From assembly GCA_049975065.1 (NCBI GenBank), contig JBNGDN010000045.1: a DNA stretch of 15,574 nucleotides; one strand, given 5' to 3'. The translations under genes were made by a program, and so were the position numbers. The DNA comes from Hydrogenovibrio sp049975065 (GTDB lineage Bacteria > Pseudomonadota > Gammaproteobacteria > Thiomicrospirales > Thiomicrospiraceae). The notes beneath the pieces were generated by a model, which saw only the letters and a list, made by a program, of their open reading frames with translations, ran no database searches and was not told the DNA's origin. The number at the start of each line of letters is the position of its first letter. Positions within the stretch are counted from its first letter, which is position 1. Positions 1 to 6,471 of the stretch are shown in pieces.

Positions 1-1038
1 CTGATGTTCATCGACGAAAGCCACGTCACCATTCCGCAAATCGGCGGGATGTATAAAGGAGACCGTTCCCGTAAAGAAAATCTGGTGAATTTCGGTTTCC
101 GTCTGCCGTCGGCCTTGGATAACCGCCCCATGCGGTTCGACGAATTCGAACGCATTATGCCGCAGACCATTTTCGTCTCCGCCACGCCGGCGAAATACGA
201 GGCCGAACATCAATCGAAAATCGTCGAACAAGTGGTGCGGCCGACCGGTTTGCTGGATCCGGTTTTGGAAGTGCGCCCGGCGCTGACGCAAGTGGACGAT
301 TTGTTAGGCGAAATCGGTTTGCGGGTGGATAAAGAGGAACGTGTTTTGGTGACGACCTTGACCAAACGCATGGCGGAAAACCTGACCGAATATCTGGAAG
401 AGCACAATGTGCGGGTGCGTTATTTGCATTCGGATATCGATACGGTGGAGCGGATTGAAATTATCCGCGATTTACGACTGGGCGAGTTTGATGTACTGGT
501 CGGCATCAACCTGCTGCGGGAAGGGTTGGACATTCCGGAAGTATCTCTGGTGGCGATTCTGGATGCCGACAAAGAAGGCTTTTTACGTTCCGAACGATCT
601 CTAATTCAGACCATCGGTCGTGCCGCCCGAAACGTGGCGGGTAAAGCCATTTTGTATGGCGATAAAATCACCGATTCGATGCAACGGGCGATTGATGAGT
701 CGGAGCGGCGACGCGCCAAGCAGATTGAATTCAATGAAACCCACGGCATCATCCCGCAAAAACTGAACAAGAAAGTGACCGATATTTTGGAGGATTCGCC
801 CTATGCGCCGCGAACCGGTGCTTCTGCCGCAAGGCTGAAAGCGGCCGAGTCCGATGGCGGTTATGGGCCTTTACAGGCGAAGCGCATGACACCGGCGCAA
901 CTGGCGGCGGAAATTAAGCGTTTAGAAAAACAAATGTACAAAGCCGCCAAAGATTTGGATTTTGAACAGGCCGCCAAGTTACGAGATGATATTAAAGGCC
1001 TGAAAACTTCCATGGTTGGCGTCGGTGATTTACGTTAG
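1..1038 (+). CDS. uvrB: UvrABC excinuclease subunit B, C-terminal half (5' end outside window)
   Basis: UvrB is the damage-verifying, ATP-dependent subunit of bacterial nucleotide excision repair; it is loaded by UvrA and recruits UvrC. The frame is open from base 1, so the start and the first helicase half lie upstream. Visible are the Walker B DESH motif at residues 5-8 of the fragment, the SATP motif, the LLREGLDIPEVSLVAILDAD segment, and QTIGRAARN (helicase motif VI). A C-terminal UVR domain (roughly the last 40 residues, KDLDFEQAAKLRDDIKGLK) is the UvrC contact. About 345 residues remain of a protein usually near 670. The gene ends in TAG, and the next gene starts 50 bp downstream on the same strand. 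No terminator hairpin was seen, so readthrough is possible. Confidence 0.97.
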   Translation: MMFIDESHVTIPQIGGMYKGDRSRKENLVNFGFRLPSALDNRPMRFDEFERIMPQTIFVSATPAKYEAEHQSKIVEQVVRPTGLLDPVLEVRPALTQVDDLLGEIGLRVDKEERVLVTTLTKRMAENLTEYLEEHNVRVRYLHSDIDTVERIEIIRDLRLGEFDVLVGINLLREGLDIPEVSLVAILDADKEGFLRSERSLIQTIGRAARNVAGKAILYGDKITDSMQRAIDESERRRAKQIEFNETHGIIPQKLNKKVTDILEDSPYAPRTGASAARLKAAESDGGYGPLQAKRMTPAQLAAEIKRLEKQMYKAAKDLDFEQAAKLRDDIKGLKTSMVGVGDLR

Positions 1039-1088
1039 AATAGAACGAATCTGAATGGTATGGGCACCGGTTTTCCAAAAAAGGATTT

Positions 1089-1925
1089 ATGAAACACCAC
1101 AGCACACATTTTACTCACCGTTTTCGCGGCCTGATGACACTTCTTGTGTTCGTCTGGGGGGTGCCGGTTATGGCGGCCACAACGGAAGCGGTAACAAACG
1201 GCGACACCTACCAGGCGCGTTTCGAGCAGGCCATCCAAGCGTCGCAGACCGGACAACTGGACGACGCCATTCAGTCATGGCAGACGCTGTTGAAAGCCTA
1301 CCCCAATGATTTGGCCGCCAGCAACAACTTGGCCGCGGCTTACATAAAACAAGGGCACTATGATCAAGCACAGCAAGTGCTGGAAGCCGCCTTGAATGCC
1401 GACCCTAAAATTGCTGCTCTGCGCAAAAACTTGAATCAGATTTATGCCTATCAGGCGCAACAGGCCTACCAGTCTGTTTTCGAAACCGATCAGGTGGAGC
1501 GTCCGAAAGGGCAGTGGATTTTGTCTGCCGGTACGGAGTTAAAAACACCGGAACAAGCGCAATTGAAACAGGTTGAAAATCACATGAAGCGTGTGGCAGA
1601 CCTGGTGGAAAATTGGCGTCAGGCCTGGGCAAATCAGCAGGTGGCCGCGTATTTGGATTTTTACGCGCCGGATTACAGTAGCCGTGATTACCCAAGTCAC
1701 CAGGCCTGGTCGAAAAGCCGCAAGCGCAGCCTCACTCGGCCGGCTTTTATTCGGATTCAGCTTGATGACGTTTCGGTGGTGCCGCTGACCCCTGAGACGA
1801 TTCAGGTGACCTTTTGGCAAGCGTATCAATCCAATACGTTTAAAGATCGCGTTCGGAAAAAACTGGTTTGGCAGCATCGTGGCGATCAATGGCATATCGT
1901 ACAGGAAGATGTGATTTATGAATGA
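1089..1925 (+). CDS. Periplasmic TPR protein with C-terminal NTF2-like (Csd6-type) domain
   Basis: A 278-residue protein. Residues 1-29 look like a signal peptide (basic start, hydrophobic core, VMA before the likely cut), so it should be periplasmic. Residues about 42-115 hold two to three TPR-like helical repeats with the usual G-x-x-x-x-A spacing (TGQLDDAIQSW, QGHYDQAQQVL). Residues about 170-276 look like the NTF2-like domain found at the C-terminus of Csd6-type YkuD enzymes: VENWRQAW, AYLDFYAPDY, then beta strands ending WHIVQED. The start ATG follows AAGGA with a short spacer. Its end overlaps the L,D-transpeptidase gene by 8 nt, suggesting translational coupling and a shared job in peptidoglycan modification. 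The domain assignment is from remembered family patterns; no enzymatic activity is visible in this protein itself. Confidence 0.85.
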   Translation: MKHHSTHFTHRFRGLMTLLVFVWGVPVMAATTEAVTNGDTYQARFEQAIQASQTGQLDDAIQSWQTLLKAYPNDLAASNNLAAAYIKQGHYDQAQQVLEAALNADPKIAALRKNLNQIYAYQAQQAYQSVFETDQVERPKGQWILSAGTELKTPEQAQLKQVENHMKRVADLVENWRQAWANQQVAAYLDFYAPDYSSRDYPSHQAWSKSRKRSLTRPAFIRIQLDDVSVVPLTPETIQVTFWQAYQSNTFKDRVRKKLVWQHRGDQWHIVQEDVIYE

Positions 1926-3084
1926 GAACTCGGCCACTTTTTCGTTGAGGGAATCAGCGTCGTTTCGCCAGGCCTGGTGGTTTTTCACTGTGTCGTTGCT
2001 GCTTTCTCTGGTCACAACGGCATCGGCTGAAGATTTGGCGTTGCAGGCAGAAAAACGATTGTTGGACGGCTTCACCGCCATTCAAACAGGTCAGTTTGAG
2101 CAGGCCTCGGCGGACGTAGCGCGTCTGGCTAAAGACATGCCGGAGTATCAATTGGCGCAACTGATGAAAGCCGAGTTATTGGCGATTCGGGCGGGTCAAT
2201 CTGGCTGGGTGGCTCAAAACCGCCAGCATAACCGTGACAAAACCGCTTGGCTGATGTCGGAAGCCAGAGTCCGTTGGCAACAGCAGTCGCAAACGAATCC
2301 GGTTCAACCCTTGGCGGCTTGGGACACGCTTTTGTCACAATATGTTCTGAAGACCAGTCAGGAACCTTTTTTGGTGATTGTGGATGCCGATGCGCACCGT
2401 CTGCACTTGTATCGCAAGCAGGAAAACGGGTACGAAGAAGTCGTGAATTATTACGTTACCCTCGGCGAAAAAGGCACCCGTAAACAGGTTCGTGGGGATT
2501 TGAAGACCCCAATCGGGGTCTATAAGATTGAAAAAGAATTGCCGGATTCGGCGCTGCCGGAACTGTACGGTGTGGGTGCGTTAACACTGGATTATCCCAA
2601 TATCTGGGATCGCCAGCAGGGTCGCACGGGTTCCGGTATCTGGTTGCACGGAACACCGCGTGACACCTACAGTCGTGCGCCTTTGGCCAGCCGCGGCTGT
2701 GTGGTGCTGAATAACCCTGCGATGGAAGCGCTGGTGTTTAAGTACCGCTTGCTGCCGTCAACGCCGGTCATTATTGCAGAGAACACCTCGCCGAAAGGGT
2801 TTATTGAGCGCGAAGATTCCGATAAGCAGCAGGTGCTGTCCAAAATTAACCGCTGGTTACGGGAAGAAACGCCTCATCAAGTCGATTGGGCGGATGTCAG
2901 CGTCTATGCCTATCCCGGCGAGGAAGGCCTTTATTATGTGAGTTTCCCCATCGACGACGGGCGTCAGGTGGTAGAGCAGTATTGGCAGCGAAGTGATTCC
3001 CAGCGCTGGCAGCTGGTATTGGAAAATCAATATAAATCCCGGAATGCCCCCAAAGTGTCGCAGAATCTGGCGTTGTCTCAATAG
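1918..3084 (+). CDS. L,D-transpeptidase (YkuD family), periplasmic
   Basis: A 388-residue YkuD-fold enzyme. This family uses a catalytic cysteine on peptidoglycan stem peptides, as an L,D-transpeptidase (crosslinks or lipoprotein attachment) or an L,D-carboxypeptidase. Residues about 20-37 form a signal peptide ending ASA. The catalytic domain spans about 150-285: FLVIVDADAHRLHLYR, then GDLKTPIGVY, HGTP with His244, and SRGCVVLNN with the probable nucleophile Cys261. The usual His next to Gly-Cys is Arg260 here. Residues about 305-375 (INRWLREETP to WQLVLE) resemble a shortened NTF2-like domain; the full-length version is in the overlapping upstream gene. ATG 1918 lies inside the end of that gene. 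The stop codon sits in a short tandem repeat. Whether it crosslinks or trims cannot be told from sequence. Confidence 0.92.
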   Translation: MNENSATFSLRESASFRQAWWFFTVSLLLSLVTTASAEDLALQAEKRLLDGFTAIQTGQFEQASADVARLAKDMPEYQLAQLMKAELLAIRAGQSGWVAQNRQHNRDKTAWLMSEARVRWQQQSQTNPVQPLAAWDTLLSQYVLKTSQEPFLVIVDADAHRLHLYRKQENGYEEVVNYYVTLGEKGTRKQVRGDLKTPIGVYKIEKELPDSALPELYGVGALTLDYPNIWDRQQGRTGSGIWLHGTPRDTYSRAPLASRGCVVLNNPAMEALVFKYRLLPSTPVIIAENTSPKGFIEREDSDKQQVLSKINRWLREETPHQVDWADVSVYAYPGEEGLYYVSFPIDDGRQVVEQYWQRSDSQRWQLVLENQYKSRNAPKVSQNLALSQ

Positions 3085-3115
3085 CGCTGTCTCAATATCG
3101 CTGTCCTAATAGGCG
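3075..3115. repeat. 14-bp tandem repeat over the transpeptidase stop codon
   Basis: GTCTCAATAGCGCT (3075-3088) is followed directly by GTCTCAATATCGCT (3089-3102), 13 of 14 identical, and then by a degenerate third unit GTCCTAATAGGCG (3103-3115). The first unit contains the last codons and the TAG stop (3082-3084). It looks like a replication-slippage duplication. Confidence 0.8.
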
Positions 3116-3150
3116 GCTTCAAACGCACCCCAGCCTGTTTCGTGGCGATT

Positions 3151-3200
3151 GAGTTCGGATGAATTCGACCGAATTCTAATGAACTCTAACGAACTCTTAT
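3151..3200. repeat. Five tandem degenerate 10-bp units (GARYTC-based)
   Basis: Five adjoining decamers read GAGTTCGGAT, GAATTCGACC, GAATTCTAAT, GAACTCTAAC and GAACTCTTAT. All begin GA(A/G)(T/C)TC, so the motif recurs exactly once per ten bases, close to a DNA helical turn. The last unit includes the TAA stop of the minus-strand M14 peptidase gene (3197-3199). GAGTTC in the first unit can pair with GAACTC in the last two, but no T-run follows, so it is not a standard terminator. Confidence 0.8.
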
Positions 3201-4108
3201 AGATCCCATTCCTGCTGTTCAATCTTATCGGTAACCCAGTTTTCCAGATCCAATAACATTTGATTGATTTCCGCCTGACTGGGCATGCGGCCGGCCGACT
3301 GTAACTCCAGCGTCAGCACGGGGATATTGAGGTGCTCGCCTGCATATCGTCCTAAAGACCCCGGATAAGTGCCCAGCGCACGGTGTTTTAGATGGCCGAT
3401 CTTATTGGGCTGGGCGTGTTCGGGGCCATCGTAATCCAATAAGCCATAAGGCGCGTGTGCGGAAATAATCGCGGTGGGGCGGAAGCGTTCGATCAGTTGC
3501 ACCATCCATTGGGTTTCCGGCTCGCTGGCGGGTGCCGAGCCGGGATAACGGCGCGGGTTTTTGCGATAATGATTTCGCCAGGTCTGCAGGGCGGCCTCAT
3601 CCCAGTCGGGGGACGGAAAGTTACGGTTCAGATCCACGCCGTTGGCATTTGGGCGCGTCGCAGGGGAACGAAATAAACCATCCGGGTTGGCCAACGGCAG
3701 AAACAGCCAGTGATAGTCGGTTTCCGCCTCACCCTTTAGCAACGAATGCAGCCAGAGATAGCTGACGCTGATGGCCGCATATTCGTCGCCGTGAATCCCG
3801 CCGATAAATAAAATACGCCCTTTGGGCGGCTGGTTATTGGCGGGCAGCACTTCTTTATAGGTCAGGGGGCGCTGTTCAACGCTGTTGAAATCGTGACTGG
3901 CATTGAGTGTTAGCGTGAGGCAACCTTCGTAATCGACGGTGCGCAGTTTATTGGCAAAATCCTCGCAGAATTGCCTGATTTCAGCGGAACGGTTCTCGTG
4001 GGAATGGAGCCTGTTTTCCGCGTTGGCGGTCGCTGGCAATAGCATGGCACTGATGCAGACCGAAAGCGCCCATCGTATCTGGGTTGAGAGGCGTGCGCGA
4101 GTTGTCAT
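3197..4108 (-). CDS. Periplasmic M14-family zinc metallopeptidase, probable murein peptide carboxypeptidase/amidase
   Basis: A 303-residue protein with a signal peptide (cut likely after ATANA, residue 30). It shows the M14 carboxypeptidase signature: HGDE with zinc ligands His106 and Glu109, NPDG, NANGVDLNRNFP around 154-165 with a substrate-binding arginine, a third zinc ligand at His218 in SAHAPYG, and the catalytic glutamate at TLELQ (Glu268). This subgroup includes murein tripeptide amidase MpaA and the cell-shape D,L-carboxypeptidases Csd4/Pgp1. The signal peptide suggests action on the sacculus itself, whereas E. coli MpaA is cytoplasmic. Its ATG overlaps the holC stop by 4 nt (ATGA), so it is translationally coupled to a replication gene. 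It converges on the L,D-transpeptidase gene. The exact bond cleaved is unknown. Confidence 0.88.
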   Translation of the reverse strand: MTTRARLSTQIRWALSVCISAMLLPATANAENRLHSHENRSAEIRQFCEDFANKLRTVDYEGCLTLTLNASHDFNSVEQRPLTYKEVLPANNQPPKGRILFIGGIHGDEYAAISVSYLWLHSLLKGEAETDYHWLFLPLANPDGLFRSPATRPNANGVDLNRNFPSPDWDEAALQTWRNHYRKNPRRYPGSAPASEPETQWMVQLIERFRPTAIISAHAPYGLLDYDGPEHAQPNKIGHLKHRALGTYPGSLGRYAGEHLNIPVLTLELQSAGRMPSQAEINQMLLDLENWVTDKIEQQEWDL

Positions 4109-4554
4109 AGTTTGTGTACCACCGGCTCAAAGCCTTGGGCTTTGTAGGTTTTCCAACGTTGGCGCCCCATTTCAATCAAGTGTTCGGACTGATCCAGCAC
4201 TTCAATGGTGCGGCGGTAGTGTTGAAAATGTTCGGGAAAAGCCGGGTGGATATTGAGCAAAACATCGTCACAGGACTGGGCAATGGTTTGGTTCCAGAAG
4301 CGGATCTTGGCGTGGCGTTGAGCCAGATCCTCCCCCAAAATATGCGGAATAAAGGCCTCGGGTTTAAAACTCCACAATTGATGGTTGAGGCGCTGACGCG
4401 CCGTTTCGTCGTCACAGCGCACATCGCACAGGCGTTGTTCGCGATGAATTTTATTGAGCAGTTTAATAATAAAGGTTTCCCGCTCAGTCTCACCGGAGGA
4501 ACTGAGCACATAAAACACCACATCCTGAGAAACGCTGTCCGCTCGATCCGACAT
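4105..4554 (-). CDS. holC: DNA polymerase III chi subunit
   Basis: A 149-residue protein, close to the usual length of HolC (E. coli 147). Chi is part of the clamp-loader complex, pairs with psi (HolD) and binds single-strand binding protein at the fork. The sequence has the typical opening (DVVFYVLSSSG followed by a helix), the central LWSFKPEAFIPH segment, and the late NIHPAFPEHFQHYRRTIEVLD stretch with a final RWKTYKAQGFEP. Its ATG lies 13 nt after the pepA stop, preceded by GAGGA (4561-4565), and the pepA-holC order is conserved in many gammaproteobacteria. In E. coli valS follows; here an M14 peptidase takes that place. Confidence 0.93.
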   Translation of the reverse strand: MSDRADSVSQDVVFYVLSSSGETERETFIIKLLNKIHREQRLCDVRCDDETARQRLNHQLWSFKPEAFIPHILGEDLAQRHAKIRFWNQTIAQSCDDVLLNIHPAFPEHFQHYRRTIEVLDQSEHLIEMGRQRWKTYKAQGFEPVVHKL

Positions 4555-4567
4555 GATCCGTCCTCGC

Positions 4568-6052
4568 TTATTTTGCTGTTTGGTTCAGTAGAAAATCCAC
4601 CACCGCCGCAACCGGGCGGCCAGTCGCGCCTTTATTTTTGCCGCTGACCCAAGCTGTGCCGGCAATATCTAAATGCGCCCATTCCACATCCCGAGTATAA
4701 CGTGCCAGAAATTGAGCGGCGGTGATGGTGCCGGCGGGGCGGCCGCCGATGTTGGCCATGTCGGCGAAGTTGGATTGCAGTTGCTCGTCGTATTCGTCGC
4801 TCAAAGGCATTTGCCAGAAACGGTCGTAGGTTTTCAAACCGGACGCCAGCAGAGCGTCCACCAGTGGCTGATTATTCCCCAGCACGGCGGACATTTGATG
4901 ACCCAGTGCGATGATGCAGGCACCGGTCAAGGTCGCCATGTCGATCACTTTTTTCGGTTGATAGGTTTGCTGCGCATAGGTCAGCGCATCACACAGAATC
5001 AAACGGCCTTCGGCATCGGTGTTGAGAATTTCAATGGTTTGACCGGAAAGCGATTTCACCACGTCGCCCGGCTTAATGGCGTTACCGGCGGGCATGTTTT
5101 CGGTGGCTGGGATGACGCCGACCACATTAAGGCTTGGCTTCAAGCGCCCCAAAGCTTCGAATACGCCCAATACAGTGGCAGCACCGCCCATATCGTATTT
5201 CATTTCGTCCATGGCTTCGCCGGGCTTGAGGGAAATGCCACCTGTGTCGAAGGTGACGCCTTTGCCAACCAAGGCAATCGGGGCTTCGTCTCCAGCGCCT
5301 TGATAGGACAGGCAAATCATTTTCGGCGGCGTGTGCGCACCTTGTGCCACCGCCATAAACGCGCCCATGCCCATTTCGGTCATTTCAGACTCATCTAGAA
5401 TGTTCACCTCAAAACCATAGGTTTTGCCCAGCGTTTGCGCGGTTTCCGCCAAATAGGTCGGGGTGCAGAAGTTACTGGGCATATTCGCCAGATCCTGGGT
5501 CAACGCCATGCCTAAAGCGGATGCCTGGGCTTGCTCCAGTTGCGACACCTTTTCTGCGGAGGTTTCAACCGGGAAGGTCATGCCGTTTAATTTCGGTGTC
5601 TTCGGGGTTTTCTTGTTGCGGCTTTCGTGTTCGTAATCATATAGGCTGCGTTGGAACGCCAAGGCGTTTTGGTAAATCGCCCAGGCCTGGTCGTTCTCGG
5701 CCGGTTGAACCTCAACCAAGGCATTCAGCACGTCTTGTGCGCCGGAGTTGTCCAAGGCTTTAGCGGCGGCGTTCAAGCTTTCCAGGTAGGCTTTGACCGT
5801 CAGTTTGACCGGGTCGCCGAAGCCGACCAGCAAGACACGACGGCAGGGTACGCTGGCTGGCTGAAACACCATTTGAGTTTGCCCGGCTTTCGCCAGAAAG
5901 TCGCCCTGTTCAAACAGGGTTTCGGTGAAAGCGGTTAAGCCGGTGTGGTTGCCGAAGTCGCTGGTGTGCCCCTTGTCGAACACCGGTAGAATCAAAGTGT
6001 CAAAAGCGTTAAGGTCGGCGTTTGCAGCAAGGCTGAACTGGATTTGTTTCAT
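4568..6052 (-). CDS. pepA: Leucyl aminopeptidase (cytosol aminopeptidase, M17)
   Basis: PepA removes N-terminal residues from peptides as a hexameric two-metal enzyme. In E. coli it also acts as a DNA-binding accessory factor for Xer recombination and carAB control. The M17 signature NTDAEGRL is at residues 344-351. By alignment with E. coli, metal ligands are Lys264, Asp269, Asp287, Asp346 and Glu348. I chose ATG 6052 (494 aa; product starts MKQIQFSLAAN) rather than the in-frame ATG at 6112, because AAGGA (6063-6067) lies 10 nt upstream and the extra 20 residues do not look like PepA. E. coli PepA is 503 aa. It heads a pepA-holC-M14 peptidase unit, divergent from lptF across a repeat-filled spacer. 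Confidence 0.95.
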   Translation of the reverse strand: MKQIQFSLAANADLNAFDTLILPVFDKGHTSDFGNHTGLTAFTETLFEQGDFLAKAGQTQMVFQPASVPCRRVLLVGFGDPVKLTVKAYLESLNAAAKALDNSGAQDVLNALVEVQPAENDQAWAIYQNALAFQRSLYDYEHESRNKKTPKTPKLNGMTFPVETSAEKVSQLEQAQASALGMALTQDLANMPSNFCTPTYLAETAQTLGKTYGFEVNILDESEMTEMGMGAFMAVAQGAHTPPKMICLSYQGAGDEAPIALVGKGVTFDTGGISLKPGEAMDEMKYDMGGAATVLGVFEALGRLKPSLNVVGVIPATENMPAGNAIKPGDVVKSLSGQTIEILNTDAEGRLILCDALTYAQQTYQPKKVIDMATLTGACIIALGHQMSAVLGNNQPLVDALLASGLKTYDRFWQMPLSDEYDEQLQSNFADMANIGGRPAGTITAAQFLARYTRDVEWAHLDIAGTAWVSGKNKGATGRPVAAVVDFLLNQTAK

Positions 6053-6062
6053 GCGGTGGAAT

Positions 6063-6067
6063 TCCTT
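6063..6067 (-). promoter_or_regulatory. Shine-Dalgarno deciding the pepA start
   Basis: AAGGA on the minus strand, 10 nt upstream of ATG 6052. It supports the shorter reading frame over the upstream in-frame ATG at 6112. Confidence 0.65.
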
Positions 6068-6091
6068 CTTGTATAATCTCGAACAGGTTTG

Positions 6092-6197
6092 GTTCTGAAA
6101 GACCCTTAGCACTTAACGGCGGCGCTCAATGGCAGCTCATGTCCGAAGGCTGTATGATTTTTTGACGCTTTCGGATCGGGCGAGCGTCTTTCAGAAC
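6092..6197. repeat. Nested inverted repeat in the pepA leader
   Basis: The outer arms are a perfect 12-bp inverted repeat, GTTCTGAAAGAC (6092-6103) and GTCTTTCAGAAC (6186-6197). Inside, in the correct nested order, are CGCTC (6123-6127) with GAGCG (6182-6186), and TCCGAA (6142-6147) with TTCGGA (6170-6175). The whole 106 bp could therefore fold back on itself with internal bulges. On the pepA-sense strand a rival hairpin is GACGCT with AGCGTC; it is followed by A's rather than T's, so it is not an intrinsic terminator. It may be a structured 5' leader of pepA or a small decayed mobile element. No reading frame of note lies in it. Confidence 0.7.
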
Positions 6198-6223
6198 GGT
6201 AAGTCGATTGAACGATCGGGTGC

Positions 6224-6392
6224 TTAGCCCGGAAATTTCATAAATTTGCGCCAAAATCGCGCAGAACATTGTTTTCACAAGGAAATTTTCGAAGAAGTGT
6301 CGTATCTACGATTACGACCGACTGAGAAAATATGGCTTGTGGAATCAAAGGGCAAGCGAGATGGTGCCTAATTTATGAATTTTTCGGGTTAG
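6224..6392 (+). mobile_element. 169-bp insertion-like element with terminal inverted repeats (copy 1)
   Basis: The left end (TTAGCCCGGAAATTTCAT..., 6224-6252) and the reverse complement of the right end (CTAACCCGAAAAATTCAT..., 6363-6392) match at about 24 of 28 positions, so they form imperfect terminal inverted repeats. Exact TTAG direct repeats (6224-6227 and 6389-6392) flank CCCG...CGGG and look like a 4-bp target duplication. The right 54 bp closely match the sequence at the right edge of the window, in the opposite orientation. The size fits a miniature non-autonomous element. Four-base duplications occur in IS1380-type transposons, but that link is only a suggestion. It separates pepA from lptF and may affect their promoters. 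Confidence 0.75.
6244..6378 (+). pseudogene. 44-codon open frame inside the inverted-repeat element, no start codon
   Basis: Between TAA at 6241-6243 and TGA at 6376-6378 one frame stays open and reads ICAKIAQNIVFTRKFSKKCR, then IYDYDRLRKYGLWNQ, ending WNQRASEMVPNL. The second element copy at the window edge keeps the same frame and ends WNQGASKVGANL before TGA at the equivalent place. The shared ending and stop suggest a coding remnant of a parent element. No ATG/GTG start with a ribosome site is visible, so it is probably not expressed as it stands. I do not recognise a protein family with certainty. Confidence 0.45.
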
Positions 6393-6416
6393 TTGTCGCT
6401 AAATTTTTCAAACGAG

Positions 6417-6443
6417 TTGGCACACCTCAGATTTTGCTAATCC
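6417..6443 (+). promoter_or_regulatory. Possible lptF promoter
   Basis: TTGGCA (6417-6422) could be a -35 box. TAATCC (6438-6443), preceded by the extended TGC, could be a -10 box, with a short 15-nt spacer. It lies after the inserted element and about 30 bp before the lptF TTG. This is a weak match, given only because a promoter is needed in this stretch. Confidence 0.25.
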
Positions 6444-6471
6444 CTTTATTCTAACGCTTTGGTGGCTGTTT

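Noticed and set aside
4114..4647. 177-codon plus-strand open frame
   Set aside because: Antisense to holC and the end of pepA; no ribosome site or family similarity.
4673..5398. 241-codon open frame on the plus strand
   Set aside because: It lies wholly antisense to pepA, which has full family motifs; the frame is rich in His/Gly/Gln typical of a reverse-strand shadow.
6142..6197. Possible intrinsic terminator in the pepA-lptF spacer
   Set aside because: The hairpin with GACGCT/AGCGTC has its T-run on the wrong side (before the stem on the plus strand, A-run after it on the minus strand).
6418..6437. TGGCAC followed by TTGC, resembling a sigma-54 promoter upstream of lptF
   Set aside because: The GG and GC pairs are 15 nt apart, whereas sigma-54 sites need 10, so the spacing does not fit.
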